From the IMG/VR virus record IMGVR_UViG_3300009788_000302, positions 1 through 23,745 of that record: 23,745 nt of DNA. One strand, given 5' to 3'. The position numbers and the translations under genes are program-made. The notes beneath the pieces were generated by a model. The model searched no databases and was not told the DNA's origin. It was given only the letters and a program-made list of their open reading frames with translations. This document shows positions 6,586 through 13,925 of the stretch, piece by piece (the first letter of the stretch is position 1; each line of letters begins with the position of its first letter). Origin of the DNA: a virus.

Positions 6586-9432
6586 TCACGCCGCGAGTTC
6601 AAATTCTTCTGCCATCTTCGCATCTACCTTCACGTTCTTGTTCTTCCAGTCATTCAAAAGAATCGGAAGCGGTCCGCCCTCGTAATCGACCTGGACTCCA
6701 TAGCGGAACCCGACCGTCGCTTCAGCAAGTAACGGAACCTTCAACGAACGTCCCCAAACTTTCCGGATGTATTGCGGGACTGCTTTCTCTAGCAAAAACT
6801 TCGATTGTTTATGAGCTTCCGGAAGGTCACGAACCTTCGTCCGCCAGACAATAGCGTCGTGTACTTCCATGATCGGGCGACTGAGCGCCGGAAAGAGATC
6901 CGGTCGAACATTCATCAAAGCCATTGCACAAAGTAGAAACGTGTGAGCCGCGCCCTGAATTGGAGTATTGATCGCCTGATTCGCCGGGTTCGTATCCCGG
7001 TCATCTTCTCCGCCGATCATACGCCGGAATCCGAAAATGTTTTCGACGTAGCCGTACTTCTCCGCGAACGCCCGCTGATATTTGATAAACCGCGCGACAC
7101 CCTTATACTTCCGGAAATATCTTTCGTGGAACTCCGCGACCCGTTTCTTCGTGGTCTTGACCCCTTGCGCTGTGAGGTAAAAGTACAGACCGTCTGGAGA
7201 CAATCCGAAGACCATCCCGAAGTGACAACCTTTAACAAACGTCCGCGTCTCCTTGTCGCCCTTGATAAACTCTAGTGACCATGCCGGGTTCAAAAGGTTC
7301 CCGACGAGACAATGAATGTCTGAGCGCGGGTCGGAAGGATCAGCGGAAGCGTGAGCTTCGCGGAACTGACGCGAGAGGAGAGGATCGCCGGAACACTCCG
7401 CCAACATCCGAATCTCGATCTGACCATAGTCATTCGAAATGAAAGCGTCGAGGTCGAGGATCTCTTCTGGTAGCGAGTAGGAAAGTCCCTTCTGTTCACG
7501 ATCCAAAGCCTCTAGGAGCCTCTGAGAGAGTCGAGAGTCCTCTGTAAGCAATCGCCAGTTACGATCACTCACGAGCAAGTTTTGAAGGAACGGAGAACCA
7601 TGTAAGTTTTGGAAGTTCACCTTGCCATCGAACCCATCACGAGAACCACCAGATCGAAGACGCCCAGTAGCCGCGCCGGTCAGAAACCATTTAGTCCGGA
7701 GTTCGCCTTTGTTCATCTCCGCCGACTTCAGATAGTTTGACAGATAGGTTGATTCCATCTTAGAGAAGCGCCGGTACTTTATTACTTTTTCCGGAAAGTC
7801 GTTATGGTACTTCCGACCGAGAAGTTCGAGGATCTCTTTTTTCGTTGATCTTTCCGGATTCTTTTTCTTATTGTGACCAACGCGATACACTCCCTGTCCG
7901 CGCCCCTTCGTGTCCGGTTCCAAGGGTTCGAACCCGAGCTTATCATAGAGAACTTCCGCGATCTCTTCCGGTGTGTTCGGGTTCAAGTCTGGATTATCTG
8001 CTATGATCCGGATCTCGTTCGCCAAACTCTCCACCTTATGAGGGATGACCCGCGCCGCTAGTTTGAAGTGATCCATATCGAGGACAGGTCCGCGATCTTC
8101 CATCCGGTCGAGCGTCCATCCCGCCCGCGTGTAGGTTCGGAGAAGCGAGAAGTCCACCTTCTGAGCCGCGATGATATCAAGCTCCATCCGCTTTGTCACC
8201 GCCGCATCCGCGCCATTGTAGAGCGTCATGATTGGAATTGGAATGTCCGCATAGTTTCCGGAAACAGCAACGTAAGGTTTGATCAGATCGTAATATCCTG
8301 CATACTCTGGGTAACCCCGTTGCGTGACCGCTGCAAGACCGTGTCTCTTCTGGAAAGACTGATTGAGGAAAGACGCATAGATCGTGTCATATAGGTAGCC
8401 GTGAACCGTGATCCCGAGAAGCGCGAGAATCTCATCAACATCGAAGCTCCCGTACTGAAAGACTTTCTCGATCTTTTTGTCTTCGAGTAGATCCTTCAGC
8501 GCCGCGAGAACTTCCCGACGTTCCCCCGGAGTCATGAGCGGAAGGTCTTTGTGATTCAGATAGACCGTCCGCGCTTGATTCTTCGCCCATGAGAAGCCAA
8601 TACAAATGATCTTCTTCTCCCGGTCGCGACCGAAGAAGCCGGTCTCGATATCGACCGAGACCCGCTCACCTTTTTCCGCTGCGCGTCTCGCATCGCTGAC
8701 AACCTTCCGGACACTCTTCGGTTTGAAGACTCCCTTCAAGTTCTGAGCTTTGAGCCATCCGAAACGACCTGAATACTTGAGATGTTCCGCAACCGCTGAC
8801 AATCGCTTCTGAAACATTTCGAGCTTCCACTCTGCATACTTACCGCGCGTGAAATATGAAGGTGAATCGAGACAGTAAACCATCGCGTCATACTTCTCAC
8901 TCCAGAAGATAGATGCCCCGCCCTTGTACTCTTTCCCGAAGAGCGTCATCGCTGTCTTCTTCCCGAGCGCAACGATGATCTCGACCTTCCCTTTGTTGAG
9001 ACCGAACGCTGTATCAGTGTGCTGTCTACAGTGCGCGATCTCTTCGCCGGTCGGTTCCCGGTCGAGAACAACTAAACCGCCTTGCGCCTTCTTCACGGGA
9101 CGACAGCGGACGATGTTCTGAATATCGAAGTCGCCGCGCGAGAGACCGACCGCTTCCATCTCCTCCCAAACCATCTTCCCTTCCGCGCCCGTGAGTTCGA
9201 GTCCATTGATAACGTCTTGCTTGCCCACCGACAAACTAAAGAGCATCGCCCGCCGCCGATGTATCCTCTTATGCCCGAGAACCTTCCGCCGCCCCTCTGT
9301 GTCCAGCGGACAGTTATGGCAACCGTATCCAAACTTTCCGGAACGTTTCTTTGGTTTGCCTTTCCCGTCCGAAAGCATCGGACGTTCCGGGTCTAAGAGG
9401 TTCAGCCACAAAGCAGGAGTCGCCGACTTCAT
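6586..9432 (-). CDS. Family A DNA polymerase with 3'-5' exonuclease and degenerate UDG-like N-terminal domain
   Basis: A 948-residue replicative polymerase. Residues 30-215 resemble a family 4 uracil-DNA glycosylase: four Cys for an Fe-S cluster (C38, C41, C110 in NIVRCRP, C135), and IIVALG at 152-157. The catalytic GEAPG segment reads LSVGKQDV, and the HPS motif reads DSPS, so glycosylase activity is probably lost. Exonuclease: D261-I-E263, D331, Y405-N-G-A-D409. Polymerase: motif A D668-Y-G-Q-I-E-I-R; motif B R730, K734, H737-F-G and F742-G; motif C V857-H-D859-A860. The usual forms are DYSQIELR, KxxNFGxxYG and VHDE, so several second-shell residues differ while both metal aspartates remain. 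An insert of roughly 35 residues precedes motif A. From memory, SPO1-like phages also carry a UDG-like domain on their polymerase. The start overlaps the upstream stop (ATGA). Confidence 0.95.
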   Translation of the reverse strand: MKSATPALWLNLLDPERPMLSDGKGKPKKRSGKFGYGCHNCPLDTEGRRKVLGHKRIHRRRAMLFSLSVGKQDVINGLELTGAEGKMVWEEMEAVGLSRGDFDIQNIVRCRPVKKAQGGLVVLDREPTGEEIAHCRQHTDTAFGLNKGKVEIIVALGKKTAMTLFGKEYKGGASIFWSEKYDAMVYCLDSPSYFTRGKYAEWKLEMFQKRLSAVAEHLKYSGRFGWLKAQNLKGVFKPKSVRKVVSDARRAAEKGERVSVDIETGFFGRDREKKIICIGFSWAKNQARTVYLNHKDLPLMTPGERREVLAALKDLLEDKKIEKVFQYGSFDVDEILALLGITVHGYLYDTIYASFLNQSFQKRHGLAAVTQRGYPEYAGYYDLIKPYVAVSGNYADIPIPIMTLYNGADAAVTKRMELDIIAAQKVDFSLLRTYTRAGWTLDRMEDRGPVLDMDHFKLAARVIPHKVESLANEIRIIADNPDLNPNTPEEIAEVLYDKLGFEPLEPDTKGRGQGVYRVGHNKKKNPERSTKKEILELLGRKYHNDFPEKVIKYRRFSKMESTYLSNYLKSAEMNKGELRTKWFLTGAATGRLRSGGSRDGFDGKVNFQNLHGSPFLQNLLVSDRNWRLLTEDSRLSQRLLEALDREQKGLSYSLPEEILDLDAFISNDYGQIEIRMLAECSGDPLLSRQFREAHASADPSDPRSDIHCLVGNLLNPAWSLEFIKGDKETRTFVKGCHFGMVFGLSPDGLYFYLTAQGVKTTKKRVAEFHERYFRKYKGVARFIKYQRAFAEKYGYVENIFGFRRMIGGEDDRDTNPANQAINTPIQGAAHTFLLCAMALMNVRPDLFPALSRPIMEVHDAIVWRTKVRDLPEAHKQSKFLLEKAVPQYIRKVWGRSLKVPLLAEATVGFRYGVQVDYEGGPLPILLNDWKNKNVKVDAKMAEEFELAA

Positions 9433-9617
9433 AGCTTCACTCGTTCACCACTACAAAGAATGTGTAAGAAGGGTCCGCCGTTGAAGTCGAGGTTCTCGTA
9501 ATCCATTGGATGATCATAGTACAGCTTTCCGCACTCGTCACAGACACAGTCTCCGCCCGCTCGAATAAACTCGACCTCTGAATCCGATTCACCCGCAAGT
9601 CTCTTGAAGGGATTCAT
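9429..9617 (-). CDS. Mini zinc-binding protein, copy 2 of a tandem pair (62 aa)
   Basis: A 62-residue protein with a C-V-C-D-E-C cluster, then DHPMDY, and a late Cys in HILCSGERVKL. The CxxC, His and Cys could bind one zinc ion. It is a clear paralogue of the gene immediately upstream, sharing the GDCVC, LYxDHPMD, PFLxILC and RVKL blocks. Its start overlaps that gene's stop (ATGA), and its stop overlaps the polymerase start. Lodged between the sliding clamp and polymerase genes, the pair may modulate the replisome or simply be a duplicated accessory gene. I do not recognise the family. Confidence 0.85.
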   Translation of the reverse strand: MNPFKRLAGESDSEVEFIRAGGDCVCDECGKLYYDHPMDYENLDFNGGPFLHILCSGERVKL

Positions 9618-9832
9618 AGCTTGACCCGCCGTCCATCACAAAGAATGTTTAAAAATGGAAGGTCTTGAAAGTCGAGAATATCCCAGTCCATAGGATGATC
9701 GACATACAACTTCTTACACTGTTCACAGACACAGTCCCCACACGCAAGCGAGAACTCAACCGCTGAATCCCCTTCGCCCGCGCGTGGAAGATCAAAGAGG
9801 TTCATCGGTGGACCCTGCGGAAGCGGTTCCAT
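9614..9832 (-). CDS. Mini zinc-binding protein, copy 1 of a tandem pair (72 aa)
   Basis: A 72-residue protein ending in the same blocks as its downstream paralogue (GDCVCEQC, DHPMDW, PFLNILC, RRVKL). The ATG at 9832 makes a TAATG junction with the sliding-clamp stop, with GGAAGG upstream, and I use it. The in-frame ATG at residue 10 would give a 63-residue product aligning end to end with copy 2 and is also possible. Both copies keep every Cys and His of the putative zinc site, which argues that both are functional. No known function. Confidence 0.85.
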   Translation of the reverse strand: MEPLPQGPPMNLFDLPRAGEGDSAVEFSLACGDCVCEQCKKLYVDHPMDWDILDFQDLPFLNILCDGRRVKL

Positions 9833-10908
9833 TAGAGAACCTTCCGCGAAACGAGAAGCTGAGCGTCGAGGTTCTCACACTTGATCAGAAACGGAGAAGT
9901 CTTGTCGCCATAGAGGATCTCAACCGCCGCATCAGCGGGACAGAGACTCAGGAAGGGCATTAGAGGCGGAATAAGGATCGTCAGTCGATCCCCCGGAGAG
10001 GTAACGTCTAACGACTCCCGGAACGTTCCCGAAGGCGTAGAGACCACGAAGAGCGCCTTCCCTTCCTTGCTCTCTGTATCAATCCCGACCGTGATGTCTT
10101 CCGCCTCTGACTTGTGTGCGAACTGGGACATCTCACGAAGAAGCGCAAGAACAGTCCCAACCGGATAAAGTGTAATCCCTTGTTTGAATTTCGAAGCAAG
10201 AGCGAAGAGTTTCTCAAAGTGTTTTTCCGGAAACTTTTTGAGAGTGTCCCGATCATAGGTCCTGTAGAGCGACCCGCCCGCGAAAGTGACTCGCGCCGCT
10301 TCCGTGTTTCGCCAGAGTGTTGAGTCTGAAGTCACCGCCTTAAGCAGATCAAGCGGGACGGGTCCTCTCCAGTTTCCGGAGACTGGCGCTTTTATCATGG
10401 TGAGTTGATTCGAAGCGAGAAGCGAGTCTCCAGTAAACCATACACAATCAAGAGAAGGATCAATCCCTTCCCCGCCCGCATAGCTAAGCGCGAGTCGAAT
10501 GAAGTCGTAGTCGAAGCCACCTAGATCTAGCTGAGTTGCCTTCGTCGTCTTCGGCCACGGTTCAAACCCTTCTGTTGATTCCTGAAGCGGAAACTTTCCG
10601 GAACGTCTTCCCGCGCGAACGATTAGAGTATCGTCAACCTGAGAGATCGTCAGATCCCCGCTCAACTTCTTCAGTCCCTTAATCCACTGAAGGAAGAGCG
10701 CCCGGTTAACATTCGCTCTGATCGCTTCGCCGACTTGACCTTCAATCCATGTCTGAGCTTGGAGCGATGACGCCGCCCGAAAGAAGATTCGTCCGACCGT
10801 TGCATTCGTCGCTATCCGCAGTAGGTGTGACGCTGGAAGCGCGTTCACCTTTGGCACCTTCTCAAGAACCGCTACCACCTCTAACAATTTGTCTATCGGA
10901 ATTTTCAT
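9832..10908 (-). CDS. DnaN-like sliding clamp (beta clamp)
   Basis: A 358-residue protein close to the length of bacterial beta clamps (about 366). It looks like three repeated mixed alpha/beta domains without transmembrane or nucleotide-binding motifs: an N-terminal MKIPIDKLLEVVAVLEKVP helix, strands with GRIFFRA (about 39-45), a central LDLGGFDYDFIRLALSYAG helix, and a third domain ending with KCENLDAQLLVSRKVL. The ring clamp tethers polymerase to DNA and binds partners through short hydrophobic peptides. The neighbouring clamp loader, family A polymerase and sigma-like gene (compare T4 gp45 with gp44, gp43 and gp55) fit. The ATG overlaps the upstream stop (ATGA), and the stop overlaps the next start. 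Confidence 0.75.
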   Translation of the reverse strand: MKIPIDKLLEVVAVLEKVPKVNALPASHLLRIATNATVGRIFFRAASSLQAQTWIEGQVGEAIRANVNRALFLQWIKGLKKLSGDLTISQVDDTLIVRAGRRSGKFPLQESTEGFEPWPKTTKATQLDLGGFDYDFIRLALSYAGGEGIDPSLDCVWFTGDSLLASNQLTMIKAPVSGNWRGPVPLDLLKAVTSDSTLWRNTEAARVTFAGGSLYRTYDRDTLKKFPEKHFEKLFALASKFKQGITLYPVGTVLALLREMSQFAHKSEAEDITVGIDTESKEGKALFVVSTPSGTFRESLDVTSPGDRLTILIPPLMPFLSLCPADAAVEILYGDKTSPFLIKCENLDAQLLVSRKVL

Positions 10909-11459
10909 AGCACCCTGACCCTAAGCTTCCCGTCACTTTCATCAAAGACCCACTCGACGCCATTTTTGAATTGCTTCCGGAAGGTTCGAAGGTAGTAGGC
11001 GTGGTCTCCGCCCATCTCTTCGAGGTACTGATCAAACTCGACCCGAGTCATTCCACTGTCGCGCATCTTATCAAAGAGCGGTCGCGCAATACTCCCGCGC
11101 GTGAACGGATTATTCTTCGCCGTCTTTTTGAATCCAGCCTCCCGCTTCTGAACTTCAGTTATACAACGGAGACTTTCCGCTCGAATTTTCGCCGTCATCT
11201 CGATCAGTCGCATGATACGCCCCTCTGCAAACAGCCGACAAGGTAGCCGATCCTGACAATAGGTCGAACACTCGTCCGCTTCTCGATCATAGAGTTCACT
11301 ACCAAAACATGACGCTCGTGTCGGATATTTTGACAGTCGCTTCAGACATCGGTAGCACGTCATACACTCCGGAAAGAAAAGAAAGCCGCCAACATCGCTT
11401 GTAGAGAAACGATCTCCACAATCAATACAAATCAAGATTGGTGACTTTCCGGGTTTCAT
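10905..11459 (-). CDS. Unknown Cys-rich zinc-finger-like protein (184 aa)
   Basis: Not recognised. The first 75 residues contain about a dozen Cys arranged as a zinc ribbon (C11-x2-C14, then E-C-x2-C-x2-C near 31-38) and a second cluster of the form CFG...YD...ECSTYCQDRLPC at about 51-75. The middle is helical. Residues 115-165 (GSIARPLFDKMRDSGMTRVEFDQYLEE and after) look like a small helical or winged-helix unit, with a strand-rich end DGKLRVRVL. The start overlaps the sigma-like gene's stop and the stop overlaps the clamp start, so it is translated in step with them. A DNA-binding or transcription accessory role is a guess from the zinc ribbon and neighbours. Confidence 0.8.
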   Translation of the reverse strand: MKPGKSPILICIDCGDRFSTSDVGGFLFFPECMTCYRCLKRLSKYPTRASCFGSELYDREADECSTYCQDRLPCRLFAEGRIMRLIEMTAKIRAESLRCITEVQKREAGFKKTAKNNPFTRGSIARPLFDKMRDSGMTRVEFDQYLEEMGGDHAYYLRTFRKQFKNGVEWVFDESDGKLRVRVL

Positions 11460-11995
11460 TTAAACAAGTAGAGGAAATCTTCGACCGTGACCGACGTCTG
11501 CGCCGACAACCATTGAACCTCAGCTTGGAAATGTGAGAATACGCGAGACGATGCTCTCTCCGGAAGCTGACCGCCGAACACATAGAGATCAAGCGTCTCT
11601 CGAAGTTCCTCTGAAGCGAGATCGTAGAAACGCTGTACCCGCTCTTCCGCCCCTGGATTCATCTCGGAAAGAACTGGAAGGAAGATGCCCTCTACTGGAT
11701 CGTCATAACTCACGACGACCCCCTTCCGCTTCTTATAGTTCATCCCCTTTAGGACATCCTGAAGACGACGCGAGACCGCGTAGGTAAGAAGCTTTGGGAA
11801 TGGTTGGCGCTTGCCGCGCCGGTCCTCGAATTTCTGCTTCGCGTAAATGAAATGCTCCGCTCCAATTGCATAGAGATCCTCAACATCGACAGAGTTCAGG
11901 AAAGATGGTGGTATCCGGGAGTAAAATCTATGTGCGAGTTTCCAAAGAAGCCGCGAGTAGTCTTCAAATTTAATTTCTGTAGGATGATCCGACAT
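11456..11995 (-). CDS. Sigma-70 family-like transcription factor
   Basis: I choose ATG 11995 (179 aa), which has GGAG seven bases upstream, over an upstream TTG. Residues 35-90 resemble sigma region 2: DVEDLYAIGAEHFIYAKQKF then PFPKLLTYAVSRRLQDVLKG, matching the helix pattern of core-binding region 2.1-2.3. The C-terminal third could be a divergent region 4, with helices from about 120 to 160. The protein ends TVEDFLYLFK, an acidic-hydrophobic peptide like those used to bind sliding clamps. T4 gp55 (185 aa) is a phage late sigma factor that works only with the clamp gp45, and the gene lies two genes from the clamp. It probably directs middle or late phage transcription. Full sigma function is not proven from sequence. 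Confidence 0.65.
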   Translation of the reverse strand: MSDHPTEIKFEDYSRLLWKLAHRFYSRIPPSFLNSVDVEDLYAIGAEHFIYAKQKFEDRRGKRQPFPKLLTYAVSRRLQDVLKGMNYKKRKGVVVSYDDPVEGIFLPVLSEMNPGAEERVQRFYDLASEELRETLDLYVFGGQLPERASSRVFSHFQAEVQWLSAQTSVTVEDFLYLFK

Positions 11996-12021
11996 CCGCA
12001 ATCTCCGATCACTTAGGTTAC

Positions 12022-13002
12022 TTACCGGACAGTAGCGCCCTTGAAAAATTCTGTCATGCGAGACGTAAGATATCCGCTCTCAATCCCGCCGATCCAGTCT
12101 AGCAGAGCTTTCGCTTTCTTCGCCCGCTCCGCTTTCGTCATGAAGCGTTCCATCGTTTCCCACATAGTTGTAAGTTCGCGGTCGATGTGATCCTTTGTCG
12201 CTCCAGAGAACTGGGAGTAGTCACTCGTTCGCGGAATGTAAACCGTCCGGAAGCATCGATGCACTCGATCCCATCTCGCACGGAGCTTTGGGTATTTCGA
12301 CCGAACCTCATTCGGAAGTTTCCGGAAGTCCGCCTTCGAAGGATCGACGCCGTCTAGGATCATCGCTTTCGCGCCGACCGGACCGAGACCCTTGATTGCT
12401 TTGATATTGTCACTTGGATCGCCTGCAAGCGCTTTGTAACGCGACCACTGTCCCGACGTGATACCGTGCTCTTCCTTCAGGTCCGCTGCCGTGTAGAGCT
12501 TGATACCACCACCGTTCTCAGGTCTGAGAGCGAAGCACCTTCGAGAAAGCAACTGGAAGAGATCCTGATCGTTCGAGTAGAAGTAGGAAGCGCCCGCGAT
12601 CTTGTCGCGGACCCACCGTGTCCCGATGCCGATCAGGTCATCAGCTTCGAGCGTCGGAACCGCCACCGTTGCGAAGCCACATATCCGAAGGAACTTCAGA
12701 AGTTCCGGAAGTTGAGCGTGAACTTTCTTCTTCTCATCGTCTACCTTCCGCTGTCCCTTATATTCCGGAAGGATGTTATAGCGGAACGAGCGCCTCTGGG
12801 TTGCGCCGGGATATCCGGAGTCGAAACAGAAAACAATCCGCGCCTTAGAAGCGATCTCTAGCAGCGTGAGAATCATCGAAGGAACCCCGAACAGAACAGA
12901 GGTCGGATTCCCTGCGGAGTCCGTCAGTCTTTGGTGTGCATAGTGCGCCCGGTAAACGAGATTCGACAGGTCCACAAAGACAACGTCGCCAGATTCTAGC
13001 AT
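12022..13002 (-). CDS. 5'-3' exonuclease / flap endonuclease (FEN, RNase H-like)
   Basis: I place the start at ATG 13002 (326 aa), preceded by GGAGG ten bases upstream, rather than at a start 48 bases earlier inside the primase gene. FEN-family motifs: VFVD11-LSNLVYRAHYA at the N-terminus; FCFDSGYPGATQRR; EADDLIG; SNDQDLFQLL; and the helix-3-turn-helix GDPSDNIKAIKGLGPVGA. These match the 5' nuclease domain of Pol I and T4 RNase H or T5 exonuclease, which remove RNA primers and flaps. The family A polymerase here lacks such a domain, so this gene supplies it. It overlaps the primase stop by seven bases. Confidence 0.92.
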   Translation of the reverse strand: MLESGDVVFVDLSNLVYRAHYAHQRLTDSAGNPTSVLFGVPSMILTLLEIASKARIVFCFDSGYPGATQRRSFRYNILPEYKGQRKVDDEKKKVHAQLPELLKFLRICGFATVAVPTLEADDLIGIGTRWVRDKIAGASYFYSNDQDLFQLLSRRCFALRPENGGGIKLYTAADLKEEHGITSGQWSRYKALAGDPSDNIKAIKGLGPVGAKAMILDGVDPSKADFRKLPNEVRSKYPKLRARWDRVHRCFRTVYIPRTSDYSQFSGATKDHIDRELTTMWETMERFMTKAERAKKAKALLDWIGGIESGYLTSRMTEFFKGATVR

Positions 13003-13925
13003 AGGTTTGCAACCTCCAGAGAGACCCTCTGACGAAGCGACCGTGACCATGGCTTAGCACCTATCGCCGCTGTCTGGATCTCTTCCTGAGACAAGTCGTC
13101 CGCGTCCGCAAGTGGGAGCGGATGAACAAAACGTACATCGAAGTTCTCATCGCTGAGCCGGTCCGCGACATTGATCGCCCCTTCAACGCCGACGCGATCC
13201 GCATCCGAGAAGATGACCATCTGGCGATGACCCGACTCCCGGATCTGATCAACCTGAAGCTCCGTTACTGAGTGACCAAGTAGCGCCGAGCTTCCGACTT
13301 TGAATCTGAGAAGCGCCTGTTCAATTGCGACCGCCTTGAAACAACCTTCTGAGAGGAAGAGCGGACCCTTACCTTCCGGAGAAAGATTGTACATCGAACG
13401 TTCACCCGCTGAGTTGAGATACTTCGGTTCCCGGCATCCTGTCCAGTCACGTCCGACGATCCCCTTTAGTTCCTCTTTGAACACGACCGGAATGATAATC
13501 CTGTACCCAAACTTTCCGGAAAGACAACCACCTAGATAATGTTCCTCAATAACCTTCGGAGTAACACCGCGCTCTAGTAGGTACTGCCGCGCTGTCCAGA
13601 GAGGACCGTCTTCTTCTTCCACCGTTGATAGTAGTGTGAAGTCTTCCGGAAGCTCTAACGGTTTCTCTTCGGCTTCCTCGACCACGTCCATCCCGGAATC
13701 GTAGATAGAGACTGAATCAATCTGAAGCTGAAGCAGGATCAGCCGCGTCGCCTTCCGACTCTTCCATCCGCAGTTGAAACAATGAGCAACAGATTTGAAA
13801 TAGTTCAAACCGAGGCGGAACCTCATGTCGTCACAGAACGGACAGCATAGGTTGACTTCGTTTCTCCGAGAGACGTTGCGCCTGTATTGAACGCCGCGAA
13901 AGGTCAGAGCTTCGAGGAAGGTCAT
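12996..13925 (-). CDS. DnaG-type primase with zinc finger and Toprim domain
   Basis: A 309-residue primase. The N-terminal zinc-binding domain is C28-P-F-C31 and C49-F-N-C52, as in CHC2-type fingers. The Toprim core is about 150-260: E193 in FLSEGC, then FSD241-A-D243-RVG. A typical Toprim has EGxxD at the first motif; here the residues after EG are CFKA, so that aspartate is absent. It should make RNA primers for lagging-strand synthesis with the adjacent DnaB-like helicase. Its ATG overlaps the helicase stop. It is about half the length of bacterial DnaG and lacks a separate helicase-binding domain, as in small phage primases. Confidence 0.9.
   Translation of the reverse strand: MTFLEALTFRGVQYRRNVSRRNEVNLCCPFCDDMRFRLGLNYFKSVAHCFNCGWKSRKATRLILLQLQIDSVSIYDSGMDVVEEAEEKPLELPEDFTLLSTVEEEDGPLWTARQYLLERGVTPKVIEEHYLGGCLSGKFGYRIIIPVVFKEELKGIVGRDWTGCREPKYLNSAGERSMYNLSPEGKGPLFLSEGCFKAVAIEQALLRFKVGSSALLGHSVTELQVDQIRESGHRQMVIFSDADRVGVEGAINVADRLSDENFDVRFVHPLPLADADDLSQEEIQTAAIGAKPWSRSLRQRVSLEVANLC

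Noticed and set aside
12022-13050. Longer exonuclease start at 13050
   Set aside because: The extra 16 residues lie inside the primase gene and do not match the family N-terminus; ATG 13002 has a strong GGAGG.
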